Positions 1-9,388 are shown, counted from the stretch's first letter. The stretch is DNA of 64,000 nt from Sphingomonas profundi (GCF_009739515.1 NZ_CP046535.1:4077501-4141500); one strand, 5' to 3'. Translations and numbers: made by a program. The notes: generated by a model from the letters alone, not told the origin.

Positions 1-2
1 TC

Positions 3-1229
3 GGCTATGATCGCTACACCTCACCCGCCTTCTTCGATCTGGAGATGAAGAAGCTCTGGCCCAGAGTGTGGCAATGGGTCGCCCGCGAGGAGGAGCTGCG
101 CGAGGCCGGGGATTACGTCACCTACGATATCGGGCCTTACTCCTTCCTGATCGTGCGCGGCGCCGACGATGTGATCCGCGCCTTCTACAATGCCTGCCTG
201 CATCGCGGCACCCAGCTGCGCGCATCGGACAGCAGTGGCTTCGCCGAGCAGCTGCGCTGCCCGTTCCACGGCTGGACCTGGTCCACCGAGGGAGACCTGC
301 AATCGATCCCGTGTCGGTGGGACTTCCCCCATGTCCGCGACGACATGTTCAAGCTGCCGCAGGTGAAGGTGGCGACGTGGGGCGGCTTCGTCTTCCTCAA
401 CATGGATGAGCATGCCGTGCCGCTGGAGGAGTATCTCGGCGTCCTGCCGGCTCACATGAAGGATGGCTGGGATCTCGGCCGCCGGGCCGTCGCCGTCCAT
501 ATCCAGAAGGAGCTGCCGACCAACTGGAAGGCCGCGCAGGAGGCGTTCCTCGAAGCGTATCACGTCGTCGAGACCCACGCCCAGAACCTGCCCTTCGCCG
601 GCGACGCCAACGCGCAATATGATCTGTTCGGCGAGCATGTCTCGCGCTTCGTCCACACCCATGGCGTGCCGAGCCCGCACTATCCGGAGGCGCAGACCGA
701 ACAGCAGATCGCCGACAAGATGCACCTGCCGGCGGGCACGATCGTGCCCGAGGGCGGCACGGCGCGGAACGTGGCGGCGACCTGGCGCCGCGACAATCTC
801 GGGCGGAAATGGGGGCTGGACCTGTCGCATTATTCGGACAGCGAGATGCTCGATTCGATCGAGTATCACCTGTTTCCGAACATGTGCATGTTCCCCGGCG
901 TGTCGCTGCCGATGGTCTACCGCTTCCGCCCGATCGGCATGGATCCGGGCCGCACGCTGTTCGATCTGCTGTTCCTCCGGCCGCTGGCGGAAGGGGAGAG
1001 CCATCCCGAGCCGGTCGCCCCCGTGCGTATCGCCGCGCAGGAATCCTATGGCTCCGCGCCCGGGGTGGAGCCGTGGCTGGGCGCCACGTTCGATCAGGAT
1101 ACGAACAACCTGATCCAGCAGTATCGCGGCTTCCACGCATCCAAGAAGCGTGGCGAGACGCTGGGCAATTATCAGGAATCGCGCATCCGCCACCTGCACC
1201 AGACGATCGACCGCTATCTGAACGCCTGA
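3..1229 (+). CDS. Rieske aromatic-ring oxygenase alpha subunit (5' partial)
   Basis: Catalytic subunit of a Rieske non-heme iron oxygenase, which inserts oxygen into an aromatic or alicyclic ring using electrons from a ferredoxin and reductase. The reading frame is already open at base 3 (GYDRYTSPAFFDLE precedes the first Met at 45) and this matches the family, so the true start lies outside the window. The Rieske [2Fe-2S] ligands are seen as CLHRG and CPFHGW. The mononuclear iron site is EAYHVVETH, with the third ligand probably the Asp in FDQDTNN. It closely resembles the next protein (shared IPCRWDFP and NWKAA.EAF), so the two are likely duplicates. No beta subunit, ferredoxin or reductase gene lies in the window. 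Substrate unknown. Confidence 0.9.
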   Translation, partial: GYDRYTSPAFFDLEMKKLWPRVWQWVAREEELREAGDYVTYDIGPYSFLIVRGADDVIRAFYNACLHRGTQLRASDSSGFAEQLRCPFHGWTWSTEGDLQSIPCRWDFPHVRDDMFKLPQVKVATWGGFVFLNMDEHAVPLEEYLGVLPAHMKDGWDLGRRAVAVHIQKELPTNWKAAQEAFLEAYHVVETHAQNLPFAGDANAQYDLFGEHVSRFVHTHGVPSPHYPEAQTEQQIADKMHLPAGTIVPEGGTARNVAATWRRDNLGRKWGLDLSHYSDSEMLDSIEYHLFPNMCMFPGVSLPMVYRFRPIGMDPGRTLFDLLFLRPLAEGESHPEPVAPVRIAAQESYGSAPGVEPWLGATFDQDTNNLIQQYRGFHASKKRGETLGNYQESRIRHLHQTIDRYLNA

Positions 1230-1332
1230 CGCCGGACTTCGCCGGCTATCACCCACCGCCGAACCGACCTGCTGGCGTAGGCTCCGGCAGGGGCAGGGCG
1301 GGCGGAGCACGCGCAAGTGGTTCTTGCAAAAA

Positions 1333-1351
1333 AACAATCAGGCTTGTCTTT
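1333..1351. promoter_or_regulatory. Shared operator-like motif, site A
   Basis: AACAATCAGGCTTGTCTTT lies 27 bp upstream of the second Rieske gene, behind a run of A residues. Near-identical motifs occur at 11406-11424, 11468-11486 and 17767-17785, each in front of a block of this catabolic cluster. The core has partial dyad symmetry (CAA...TTG). It is probably the binding site of the local TetR regulator, but a promoter element is also possible. Confidence 0.6.
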
Positions 1352-1377
1352 ACGCCGGATAGTCGTCACAACGGGCC

Positions 1378-2832
1378 ATGAACAAGCCGGATCGGAGCGG
1401 CTTGGTGGAGAGACGCGTGTACGAAGACGATCTCCCCGTGGGCAGACCGGGCGTGGACGAACCGAGCGGCCCCGGCCCAAGCTGGAACAGCCTGGCGCAG
1501 GCGGACAGCCGCCGCGTGCCCGACTACCTGCTTGAGACGCACCAGCGCGATCTCGGCTCCGCGCCGCTCGACCCGGCGCGCTACACCGATCCGGCCTTCT
1601 TCGCGCTGGAATGCGAGCGCATGTGGCCGAACGTGTGGCAATTTGCCGCGCGCGAGGAGGAGCTGCCGGAAGCGGGCGACTATGTGCTCTACGAGAATGC
1701 CGGGCGTTCCTATCTCGTCACCCGCCAGCCGGACGGGTCAGTCCGCGCGTTCCACAATGTCTGCCTGCATCGCGGCCGCAAGCTGCGCACGGAGAGCGGC
1801 TGGGCGAGCGAGTTCCAGTGCGCCTATCACGGTTTCACCTGGAACCCGGACGGCACCCTGAAGCGCATTCCGTGCCGGTGGGACTTCCCCCAGCTCGACG
1901 GCGAGGATCTCACCCTGCCGGAAGCGCAGGTGGGCCGGTGGGGCGGCTACATCTTCGTCAAGGAGAATGAGGGCGGCCCGACGCTGGAGGAGTATCTCGC
2001 CCCGCTGCCGGCGCATTTCGCGCGCTGGCGGCCGGAGGATGCCTATACCTCCGCCTGGGTCGGCAAGGTCATTCCGGTCAACTGGAAGGCGGCGGCGGAA
2101 GCCTTCATGGAGGCTTTCCACGTCGCCGCGACGCATCCGCAGATCAGCGGGTTCACCGGCGACGTAAACTCCAAATATAATCTCTACGGCGATCATGTGA
2201 ACCTCACGATCACGCCGTTCGGCGTACTCTCGCCGATGCTGACGGGCGGCAGCAGCGAGCAGGAGATCATCGACAATTTCCTGCGCTACAATGGCCGCGT
2301 GGTCACGCCGGGCATGCGGCTGGACGTGCCGGACGGGCAGACCGCGCGCGCCGCGATGGGCGCGCACAACCGCGCCCGCTTCGCCGAGCAGTTCGGCCGC
2401 GATCTCAGCGACGTCTCCGATGCCGAGGTGCAGGATGCGTTCACCTACAACGTGTTCCCCAATTTCTCGCCGTGGGGCGGGGTGCAGCCTACCGTCGTCT
2501 ATCGCTGGCGCCCATGGCCGGACGTGGGGCACACGCTGATGGAAGTGCGCCTCCTCGCGCGTGCCAAACCGGGAGAGGCGGCGACATGCGCACCGTTCAC
2601 GCTGATCGAGCCGCATGAGAGTTTCGCCGACCATCTCGGCCAGCTCGGCACGGTGCTGGAACAGGATATGGCGAACCTGCCGCATGTGCAGACCGGGATG
2701 AAGGCGTCCAAGAACCGGCGGCTGCACCTTGCCCGCTATCAGGAAAGCCGCATCCGCCACTTCCACCAAACGCTCGACAAGTATCTGGCCCGCGACCCCG
2801 GGGCCGCCGATCGGCAGGAGCCTGCCCGATGA
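1378..2832 (+). CDS. Rieske aromatic-ring oxygenase alpha subunit
   Basis: A 484-residue Rieske oxygenase alpha subunit. An N-terminal extension of about 60 residues precedes the domain. The Rieske ligands are CLHRG (about residue 130) and CAYHGF (about 152). The catalytic iron ligands are in EAFHVAATH (about 240), with a later Asp in LEQDMANL. The ATG at 1378 is used because it is the first in-frame start after the operator-like motif, though the ribosome-binding site is weak. The gene ends in a 4-bp overlap (ATGA) with the next Rieske gene, which implies translational coupling. It is a paralogue of the first gene in the window. The presence of alpha subunits only suggests homo-oligomeric, phthalate-oxygenase-like enzymes. 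Substrate not predictable. Confidence 0.93.
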   Translation: MNKPDRSGLVERRVYEDDLPVGRPGVDEPSGPGPSWNSLAQADSRRVPDYLLETHQRDLGSAPLDPARYTDPAFFALECERMWPNVWQFAAREEELPEAGDYVLYENAGRSYLVTRQPDGSVRAFHNVCLHRGRKLRTESGWASEFQCAYHGFTWNPDGTLKRIPCRWDFPQLDGEDLTLPEAQVGRWGGYIFVKENEGGPTLEEYLAPLPAHFARWRPEDAYTSAWVGKVIPVNWKAAAEAFMEAFHVAATHPQISGFTGDVNSKYNLYGDHVNLTITPFGVLSPMLTGGSSEQEIIDNFLRYNGRVVTPGMRLDVPDGQTARAAMGAHNRARFAEQFGRDLSDVSDAEVQDAFTYNVFPNFSPWGGVQPTVVYRWRPWPDVGHTLMEVRLLARAKPGEAATCAPFTLIEPHESFADHLGQLGTVLEQDMANLPHVQTGMKASKNRRLHLARYQESRIRHFHQTLDKYLARDPGAADRQEPAR

Positions 2833-4169
2833 CCGTAACCGCCATCGAACGACCCGCCGGCGTGGACCTGACGAAGGCGCCGGACCCGATCCTGTCGAAC
2901 CACCCGATCTCGCCCTCCCGCTACTTCGATCGCGACTTCTGGCGGCGCGAGTGGGACGCGATGTGGACCCGCACCTGGCAGGTCGCGGCGATGGTCAACC
3001 AGTTCGAGAAGCCCGGCGACTTCGTGACGTTGCCGTTCGGCAGCGAGGTGATCCTGGCCGTGATGGGGCAGGACGGCAGGATCCGCTGCTTCTACAATGT
3101 CTGCCAGCATCGCGGCATGATGCTGGTGCAGCAGGAGGTGGGCAATGCGCGCCGGCTCACCTGCCCGTACCACGCGTGGTCCTACTCGCTCGAGGGCGAG
3201 ATCCGCACGATCCCGGACGAGCCCGACTTCTCGGCCGAGGCGCGCTGCCGCGACAAGAACCTGGTGGAGATACGCTGCGAGACGTGGGGCGGCTTCGTCT
3301 GGTTCAACATGGACGACGACTGTCGACCGTTACGCGAGGCGCTGGCGCCGGTCGTCGATCATCTCGACGCCTATCCGATGGAGCAGATGGTCCGCACCCA
3401 CTGGGTGACGATCGAGGGCGACTTCAACTGGAAGCTGGTGCAGGACAATTTCAACGAAAGCTACCACGTCTTCCATGCGCATCCGCAGCTGAAATATGTT
3501 GCGGAGTTCTCCTACCTCCATTCGCAGTTCGACATGTACGACAGCGGCCATGCGCGCATGCTGATGGCGGGCGGCGCGCCGAGCCGTACCCTGCGCGGCG
3601 GCGAGCCGGAGATCATCCGCCAGATGGGCGAACATATCCGCTTCTGGGGCCTCGATCCGGACGACTTCAAGGGCCGGATGCACGATCTGCGGGAGGCGCT
3701 GCAGAAGCAGAAGCGCCTTCTGGGCGCCGAGAAGGGCTACGACTTCTCACGCTATGACGATGTGATGCTGACCGACAACTGGCATTATACCCTGTTCCCG
3801 AATCTGTCTTTCAGCCTGAAGCCGGATGGCAACATCTGGCTGCGCGCGCGGCCGCACCCCACCGATCCGGAGAAATGCTTCTTCGACATGTGGTATCTCA
3901 ACCTGTTCCCGGCCGGGCAGACCCAATATTACTCCCCCACCATGCGCGACTGGGTCAGCATGGAGACGCCGGCGCCGCACCAGACGGGCAAGGCGGGCGA
4001 CTACACGATGGGCCCGACGATCGACCAGGATGTCGCCTTGTGGTCGGATCAGCAGAAGGCGCTGCATTCGCGCGGGTACAGGCGGGAATGCCTGGCGGGG
4101 CAGGAATCCCGCGTCCGCTTCTTCCACGACAATCTCGATCGCATGATGGCGCGACACGCGCCGGCCTGA
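2829..4169 (+). CDS. Rieske aromatic-ring oxygenase alpha subunit, divergent third copy
   Basis: A 446-residue Rieske oxygenase alpha subunit. Rieske cluster ligands are CQHRG (about residue 95) and CPYHAW (about 115). The iron-binding helix is NESYHVFHAH (about 210), and the last ligand is probably the Asp in TIDQDVALW. It differs clearly from the two preceding oxygenases, so it likely acts on a different intermediate or at another ring position. It starts inside the stop of the previous gene (ATGA) and ends in a hairpin shared with the convergent TetR gene. It depends on ferredoxin and reductase partners encoded elsewhere. Confidence 0.93.
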   Translation: MTVTAIERPAGVDLTKAPDPILSNHPISPSRYFDRDFWRREWDAMWTRTWQVAAMVNQFEKPGDFVTLPFGSEVILAVMGQDGRIRCFYNVCQHRGMMLVQQEVGNARRLTCPYHAWSYSLEGEIRTIPDEPDFSAEARCRDKNLVEIRCETWGGFVWFNMDDDCRPLREALAPVVDHLDAYPMEQMVRTHWVTIEGDFNWKLVQDNFNESYHVFHAHPQLKYVAEFSYLHSQFDMYDSGHARMLMAGGAPSRTLRGGEPEIIRQMGEHIRFWGLDPDDFKGRMHDLREALQKQKRLLGAEKGYDFSRYDDVMLTDNWHYTLFPNLSFSLKPDGNIWLRARPHPTDPEKCFFDMWYLNLFPAGQTQYYSPTMRDWVSMETPAPHQTGKAGDYTMGPTIDQDVALWSDQQKALHSRGYRRECLAGQESRVRFFHDNLDRMMARHAPA

Positions 4170-4200
4170 CCGCCGCGCGGACCGCAAGGCCGCGGTCAGG
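4165..4200. terminator. Hairpin between convergent genes
   Basis: CCTGACCGC (4165-4173) and GCGGTCAGG (4192-4200) form a 9-bp inverted repeat that overlaps the stop codons of the Rieske gene and the converging TetR gene. There is no clear T-run, so this is a probable bidirectional terminator rather than a proven one. Confidence 0.5.
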
Positions 4201-4936
4201 CGGCGGCGGTACGCGCCACGGTCTTGCGCGGTCGCGCGACCCTGGGCTTCTTCGGACCCGACGGGCTGGCGAAGGTCAGCGATCCGTCGCGCACCTTCAG
4301 CAGCACGGATGCGAGGAACGCGAGCAGCGTCTCCTCCATCGCCGGATCGTCCCAGATGTCGCGGTTGAGCACCATGCCGCTCATCACCGACTGGACCAGG
4401 CGGTGCGATCGCGCCAGCCGCTCCTGATCCTCGGCCCATTCGGGGAAGTTGCGCACCAGTTCCTCGCTCCACACGCGATCGTGCCGCTGCGCCTTGGGAA
4501 TGAACATGGCGCGCAGATCCTCGTCCGTGCGGGCGGCGACGTTCAGCTCCAGATAGGCCTTGTACTCGCGCGAGAGATACAGGCTCCAGTCCATCAGGAT
4601 GCCGGCATTCTCGCGCGTGCGCTGTACCTCCGTCAGGCTCTGCACCGCCGCGCTGAAGCCTTCCATGTGGCGGAAGAAGGCGTAATCGATCACGGACTCG
4701 ATCAGATCCTGCTTGGTCGCGTAATGATGCAGCATCGCGCCGCGCGACACGTTGGCGATCTTGGCGATCAACTGCGTGGTGGTGCGCGCGTAGCCGTATT
4801 TCGCCAGGCACTCCACCGCCGCGTCGAGGATGGCGACGCGTGTTTCCGAACTCTTGCGCTGTTGCAGGCCGGCCGTCGGCGGCGCCATGCCGGCCGGTTC
4901 CAGTTCCGACAGATTGGCGGGCTGCACCTTCTTCAA
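4196..4936 (-). CDS. TetR-family transcriptional regulator
   Basis: A 246-residue DNA-binding repressor. After a roughly 28-residue leader, the TetR N-terminal domain is clear: RVAILDAAVECLAKYGYA, then TTTQLIAKIANVSRGAMLHHY with the recognition helix and the usual (Y/H)HY end. The C-terminal half is the ligand-binding helical domain. The tail is rich in Lys, Arg and Ala (PKKPRVARPRKTVAR), which may add nonspecific DNA contacts. As the only dedicated regulator in the catabolic cluster, it is the best candidate to bind the repeated CAGG-TTG motif found at four promoters. It would be relieved by the substrate or a CoA intermediate. That assignment is inference. Confidence 0.9.
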   Translation of the reverse strand: MKKVQPANLSELEPAGMAPPTAGLQQRKSSETRVAILDAAVECLAKYGYARTTTQLIAKIANVSRGAMLHHYATKQDLIESVIDYAFFRHMEGFSAAVQSLTEVQRTRENAGILMDWSLYLSREYKAYLELNVAARTDEDLRAMFIPKAQRHDRVWSEELVRNFPEWAEDQERLARSHRLVQSVMSGMVLNRDIWDDPAMEETLLAFLASVLLKVRDGSLTFASPSGPKKPRVARPRKTVARTAAA

Positions 4937-5083
4937 CGCTTACGTCTCCAGACGGATCGGAGTGGGTTTTCGTGGTAGCCGGGCCGATGCGGCCGATCCA
5001 CAAGATTCCACCGGCGTCGCGGTCGCGATCCGGACGGCCGGGACACGGCCGAAAGGCCGGATTTCAACGCTGTCGCCGGCGGC

Positions 5084-5605
5084 TCAGTGGCGCAGCCACG
5101 CGAGATGCGCGTAGAGCGTGTCCTCACCGTCCCGCTTGCCGAAATCGCGCTCGCTCGCGGGTGAGCGATCCCATCGGTCGCTGCGCGGCTCCATGGCGTT
5201 CCAGTCATATACCGCCGCACGATGGCTGAACTTCCACACGCCCTGCCGTCGCTCGAAGCGATCGAGATAGCGGCCGGCCGCCGTCATCCGCATTGCCGCG
5301 CCCTCGGCATCGCGGAGGTCGTGATAGGCGACGAAATAGGCTTCGCTCGCGGCGCGATCCCCGGACACGTCGACCAGCACGTTGCTGATCGTGTGCATCG
5401 TCCGCTCCATCGTGCGCAGCAGCGGGAACACCCAGTCGGCCAGTTCGCCCGCCGTACCCTTGAAATAGCCGTGATCGTCGGTCGCATCCTCGTGGAACAG
5501 CGATCGCAGCAGCGTCTCGTCGCAGCGGTCCAGCGCGCGGGCCAGGCGGAAGATCAGTTCGGTGCAGGCGCGCTTGTCCAGCTCGATCGCAAACGCCTCG
5601 TCCAT
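5084..5605 (-). CDS. NTF2-like / SnoaL-type protein
   Basis: A small cone-fold protein of the SnoaL-like family, which includes dehydratases, isomerases and ring-oxygenase beta-like proteins. The visible pattern is typical: an N-terminal helix (RACTELIFRLARALDRCD), the LFHEDAT turn, then DRFERRQGVWKFSHRAAVYDW at the end. I chose the Met at 5605 because AAGGG sits 8 bp upstream. The alternative Met at 5623 overlaps the stop of the SDR gene but has no ribosome-binding site. It is the last gene of the long leftward operon that begins at 11,383. It could act as a dehydratase or isomerase on a ring intermediate. The precise reaction is not known. Confidence 0.8.
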   Translation of the reverse strand: MDEAFAIELDKRACTELIFRLARALDRCDETLLRSLFHEDATDDHGYFKGTAGELADWVFPLLRTMERTMHTISNVLVDVSGDRAASEAYFVAYHDLRDAEGAAMRMTAAGRYLDRFERRQGVWKFSHRAAVYDWNAMEPRSDRWDRSPASERDFGKRDGEDTLYAHLAWLRH

Positions 5606-5619
5606 GCCGTGACCCTTCT

Positions 5620-6420
5620 TCATCCGGTGGTATGCGCCTGCATCGAGCGGACGATCTGCTCCCGCGTCGGATTGGCGCGCAGCGTGAGCCCGCCGTTCAC
5701 CTGCAGCGTCTCGCCGGTCATGAAACATTCGTCGGAGGCGAGCCACGCGGCCGCGGCGGCGATATCGTCCGAGGTGCCGATCCGGCCGAGCGGGTATGAC
5801 GGCAGGAACGCCTCGATCATCCCCGGCCTGTCCGCCCGTGCCTGCGTCATCGGCGTCCGCGTGAGCCCCGGCGAGATCGTGTTGGCGCGGATGCCGCGCG
5901 CGCCGAACTCGTGGGCCACGATGCGCACGATATGATCGGTGCCGGCCTTGGCGCCCATGTAGGCGGCATGATCGTTGAGCATGATCGTCGACGTGGCGGA
6001 GCTGATCTGGATGATCGAGCCGCCCTCCGTCATCGCCTCGATCAGCGCCTGGAACAACAGGAACGGCCCGCGCAGGCTGATCGCCGTGATCCGGTCGAAC
6101 TCGTCCTCGCTCGTGTCGAGGAAGGGCTTCAGCAGGCCCCAGCCGGTGGCGTTCACGGCCGCATCGAGGCCGCCGAGCCACTTCTTGGCCGCCGCCACCG
6201 CGTCGCGGATGCTGCCGCGATCGGTGATGTCGCACCGTACCGCATGGCCGCCGATCTCGCCGGCGAACCGCTCCAGCTCGTCCATCCCGCGCCCGGCGAC
6301 GACGACCCGGGCGCCTTCGTCGACGAAGCGGCGGGCGATCGTCTGCGCCATGTTGTCGCGGCCCGCCGCGCCCAGCACGAAGGCGGCCTTGCCGTGCAAC
6401 CGGCCCGCTGCGTGCTCCAT
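5620..6420 (-). CDS. Short-chain dehydrogenase/reductase
   Basis: A 266-residue SDR oxidoreductase, NAD(P)-dependent and probably cytosolic. The nucleotide-binding start LGAAGRDNMAQTIA is close to the variant seen in enoyl-reductase-like SDRs. The catalytic residues are Ser in ISSATS and YMGAK (YxxxK). The C-terminus has FMTGETLQVNGG. AAGGTG lies 8 bp before the ATG at 6420, and the upstream ligase gene ends 3 bp away, so the two are co-transcribed. In the pathway it would oxidise a hydroxyl or cis-diol intermediate, or reduce a ketone. The direction cannot be told from sequence. Confidence 0.9.
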   Translation of the reverse strand: MEHAAGRLHGKAAFVLGAAGRDNMAQTIARRFVDEGARVVVAGRGMDELERFAGEIGGHAVRCDITDRGSIRDAVAAAKKWLGGLDAAVNATGWGLLKPFLDTSEDEFDRITAISLRGPFLLFQALIEAMTEGGSIIQISSATSTIMLNDHAAYMGAKAGTDHIVRIVAHEFGARGIRANTISPGLTRTPMTQARADRPGMIEAFLPSYPLGRIGTSDDIAAAAAWLASDECFMTGETLQVNGGLTLRANPTREQIVRSMQAHTTG

Positions 6421-6422
6421 CC

Positions 6423-7976
6423 TCAGTTCACCTTCCGATCGCGGCCGGCCCAGAAAGGTTCGCGCAGCGCGCGGCGGAGGATCTTGCCGGTGGGTCCGCG
6501 CGGCAGGCTCTCGACCACCTCGATGCTCTTCGGCAATTTGTAGCCGGCGATCCGCGCGCGCGCCCAGCCGATGATCTCGGCCGGATCCGGCACGGCGCCC
6601 GGCGCGGCGACCAGGATCGCCTTCACCTCCTCGCCCCATTTGTCCGACGGGACGCCGATCACCGCCACTTCGGCGATCGCCGGATGACCGTAGAGCGCCT
6701 GCTCCACCTCCGCCGGATAGACGTTCTCGCCGCCCGAGACGATCATGTCCTTCACCCGATCCTGGATGAACAGATAGCCGTCGGCATCGAGATAGCCGGC
6801 ATCGCCGGTGCGGAACCAGCCATCCGGGGAGAGCACGGCGGCGGTCGCATCCGGCTGGCGCCAGTAGCCGGCCATCACCAGCGGCGCGCGGACGGCGACC
6901 TCGCCCGTCTCGCCCGCGGGCAGCACCGCCCCCGCCTCGTCGAGGATGCGCAGCTCCACCCCGTCCGCCATCGGCCGCCCGGCGGAGCGCATCCGCGGCG
7001 TGCCGTCCGGATGGTGATCGTCGGGCGTCAGGGCGCAGATCGTGCCCGACGTTTCCGTCATGCCGTACATCTGGACAAAGCCGCAGCCGAACACGGCCAT
7101 CGCCTCGCGCAGCAGTTCGAGGGGGATGGGGGACGCGCCGTACAGGATCGTCCGCAATCGGCCGTAATCGACCGTGCCGGCACGGGGATGGCGTAGCAGC
7201 ATCTGGAGCGCGGACGGGACGACGAAGATCTTGCTCAGCCGCTCGCGCTCCACGAAGGCGAGCACCTGTTCCGCGTCGAACTCCCGCGCGACGAGGCCGG
7301 TGGCGCCGGCTGCCAGCGTCTGGATGCCGTAGCCGGTGCCGCCGATATGGAACATCGGCATCACCAGCAGGCTCACGTCGTCGTCGGTGAAGCGGTTCCA
7401 GGCGGGCTGTCGTTCGGGCGGTAGGCTGCGGTAGACGAGCAGGTTGCGGTGGGTGAGCATCGCCCCCTTCGGCCGCCCGGTGGTGCCGGACGTGTAAAGC
7501 TGCACCGCGACATCGCCGGGGTCGGCGGGCAGTAGGGGATCGTTCGACGCCTGGGCATCGCGCCAGATCGCATAGTCCGCCAGCGCGACGAGCAGCGGCG
7601 CGTCGGCACGCGCCGCCAGCACGGGCGCCAGGCGGGCGGCGAACGCGTCCTCCGCCACGATCACGCGCGTGCAGGCATCGGCCAGCACCCACTCGATCTC
7701 GGCATCGGCCAGCCGCCAGTTCACCGGGGTCATCACCGCGCCCGCCTTGGCGGCGCCGAACAGCAGCTCGAAATAGATCGGGTCGTTGCGGCCGAGATAG
7801 CTGATCCGCATACCCGGCCGCACGCCAGCCGCGATCAGTCCGTTGGCGATCCGGCTGGCCCGTTCGTCCAGCAAAGCATAGCTGGTGTCGATACCGTCGT
7901 GGCGCAGCGCGACCTTGGCCGCGCGATCGCGCGCCTGCTCGCGGATGAGCTGGCCGAGCGTCTCTGCGCCGCTCAT
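6423..7976 (-). CDS. AMP-forming acyl-CoA synthetase / ligase
   Basis: A 517-residue ANL-superfamily adenylating enzyme that activates a carboxylic acid to its CoA thioester. Visible motifs are the P-loop-like YTSGTTGRPKGAML (about residue 165), YGMTETSG (about 310), GWFRTGDAGYLD (about 390), the hinge RVKDMIVSGGENVYPAEVE and the catalytic Lys in PRGPTGKILRR near the end. It overlaps the E2 gene by 4 bp (ATGA) and is followed closely by the SDR. The presence of a CoA ligase shows that the pathway proceeds through CoA thioesters, in agreement with the acyl-CoA dehydrogenases across the divergent promoter. Confidence 0.93.
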   Translation of the reverse strand: MSGAETLGQLIREQARDRAAKVALRHDGIDTSYALLDERASRIANGLIAAGVRPGMRISYLGRNDPIYFELLFGAAKAGAVMTPVNWRLADAEIEWVLADACTRVIVAEDAFAARLAPVLAARADAPLLVALADYAIWRDAQASNDPLLPADPGDVAVQLYTSGTTGRPKGAMLTHRNLLVYRSLPPERQPAWNRFTDDDVSLLVMPMFHIGGTGYGIQTLAAGATGLVAREFDAEQVLAFVERERLSKIFVVPSALQMLLRHPRAGTVDYGRLRTILYGASPIPLELLREAMAVFGCGFVQMYGMTETSGTICALTPDDHHPDGTPRMRSAGRPMADGVELRILDEAGAVLPAGETGEVAVRAPLVMAGYWRQPDATAAVLSPDGWFRTGDAGYLDADGYLFIQDRVKDMIVSGGENVYPAEVEQALYGHPAIAEVAVIGVPSDKWGEEVKAILVAAPGAVPDPAEIIGWARARIAGYKLPKSIEVVESLPRGPTGKILRRALREPFWAGRDRKVN

Positions 7977-9376
7977 GCGGTCAGTTCCTCCGGGCTCTCG
8001 ATCAGACGGGTCAGATCGGCAAGGAAGCGCGCGCCGACCGCGCCGTCTATCGCGCGATGATCGCAGGATAGGGAGAGCTTGATCCGCGTGGCGAAGGCAA
8101 GCGCGTGATCCACCCCGAGCGTCTCCTGTCGCGCCGCACCCACCGCCAGGATGGCAGCTTGCGGCGGGTTGATGATCGCATCGAACGTCTCGATGCCGAA
8201 CATGCCGAGATTCGAGACGGAGAAGCTGCCGCCCTGGAACTGCTCGGCCTGCAGGCGGCCCGCGCGGGCGCGCTCCGCCAGCGCCTTCACCTCGGCGGAG
8301 ATCCGCGCGACCGACTTGGTCTCCGCGGCGCGGACGATGGGCGTGAGCAGGCCCTTGTCGGTCGCCACGGCGACGGCGATGTCGGCGTGCGTGTGGCGGT
8401 GGATCGCGTCGCCATGCACCTGCACGTTCACGTCCGGATGCGCGCGCAGGGCGAGAGCGCATGCGCGGATCAGATAGTCGTTGATGGAGGGCGCCTCGCC
8501 GGTCGCGCGCTTCGCCTGAGCCCGCATCGCCAGGAGCGCGTCCACCTTCGCGCTGTTGCGCAGGTAGAAGTGCGGGATGGTCGCCTTTGAAAAGCTGAGC
8601 TGACGCGCGATCGCCTTGCGCATCGGCGACATCGCCACGATCTCGACGCCCGCCTCGGCCGTCGGCGCTGCGGGCGTTTCCGGCATAGTAGGCGGCACGA
8701 TGCGGCCGAGCACGTCTGCCTTGCCGATCCGCCCGCGCCGGCCGGTGCCGGTGATCGTCGCGAGATCGATATCGTGCTGCAGCGCCAGCCGCTTGGCGAG
8801 CGGCGAGGCGAAGTGGCCGTCGAGCTGGGCGGAGAGCGGCGCGATCGACACCGCGCCGGTGTCGCGGGCGGGTGCCGGAGGACGACCGGCCTGCGTGACA
8901 TCCTGATGCGTGATGCGGCCGTTACGGCCCGATCCGCTGATGCCCGATATGTCGAGCTGCGACGCTTCCGCCTGCGCGCGGGCCGCGGGGCTGATCGCGA
9001 GGGTGTCCGGTATGGCGACGCGGGCGTCGGCGCTGAAGAGCGGGGGCGGGGCGGGGGTGGCCAGGGCGGCCGCCTTGCCCCCCGCCGGCGCGAAGTCGGC
9101 GATGAACGCCGCTATCTCGGCCGGCGCCGCCTCACCCTCGGAAAAGACGGCCAGCAGCGCGCCGACCGGCCGCATCGCACCCGCCGGCGTGACGATGCGG
9201 GCGAGGCGGGCGGGAAACTCCGCCTCCACCTCATTGGTGATCTTGTCCGTTTCGATCAGCGTCAGGATGTCGCCGCGCGCGAAATCCTGCCCCTCGGCCA
9301 CCATCCATTCGGCGATGGTCCCCTCGGTCATCTCGATGCCCCATTTGGGCATGGTGAAGGCACGCAGCTGGCTCAT
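7973..9376 (-). CDS. 2-oxoacid dehydrogenase E2 (dihydrolipoamide acyltransferase)
   Basis: A 467-residue E2 core of a 2-oxoacid or acetoin dehydrogenase complex, which transfers an acyl group from lipoyl-lysine to CoA. Domains in order are an N-terminal lipoyl domain with the modified Lys in ETDKITNEVEAE (about residue 45), two peripheral-subunit-binding domains (ISPAARAQAEASQLDISGI at about 130, SPLAKRLALQHDIDLATI at about 185), and a catalytic domain ending in DHRAIDGAVGARFL. Two subunit-binding domains with a single lipoyl domain is unusual. It is downstream of E1-beta and E1-alpha and upstream of the CoA ligase. No E3 gene is near, so a housekeeping lipoamide dehydrogenase presumably serves. 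Confidence 0.93.
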   Translation of the reverse strand: MSQLRAFTMPKWGIEMTEGTIAEWMVAEGQDFARGDILTLIETDKITNEVEAEFPARLARIVTPAGAMRPVGALLAVFSEGEAAPAEIAAFIADFAPAGGKAAALATPAPPPLFSADARVAIPDTLAISPAARAQAEASQLDISGISGSGRNGRITHQDVTQAGRPPAPARDTGAVSIAPLSAQLDGHFASPLAKRLALQHDIDLATITGTGRRGRIGKADVLGRIVPPTMPETPAAPTAEAGVEIVAMSPMRKAIARQLSFSKATIPHFYLRNSAKVDALLAMRAQAKRATGEAPSINDYLIRACALALRAHPDVNVQVHGDAIHRHTHADIAVAVATDKGLLTPIVRAAETKSVARISAEVKALAERARAGRLQAEQFQGGSFSVSNLGMFGIETFDAIINPPQAAILAVGAARQETLGVDHALAFATRIKLSLSCDHRAIDGAVGARFLADLTRLIESPEELTA

Positions 9377-9388
9377 CCCGCGCTCCGC

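Noticed and set aside
21..1337. Long open frame on the minus strand opposite the first Rieske gene
   Set aside because: It is a shadow of the GC-rich Rieske gene, with His/Arg-rich composition and no family motif. The same holds for the many long antisense frames opposite 1,738-2,769, 9,788-11,434, 11,403-12,620 and others.
3875..4978. Plus-strand frame spanning the end of the Rieske gene and the tetR gene
   Set aside because: Antisense to a clear TetR protein and crossing a hairpin; not a gene.
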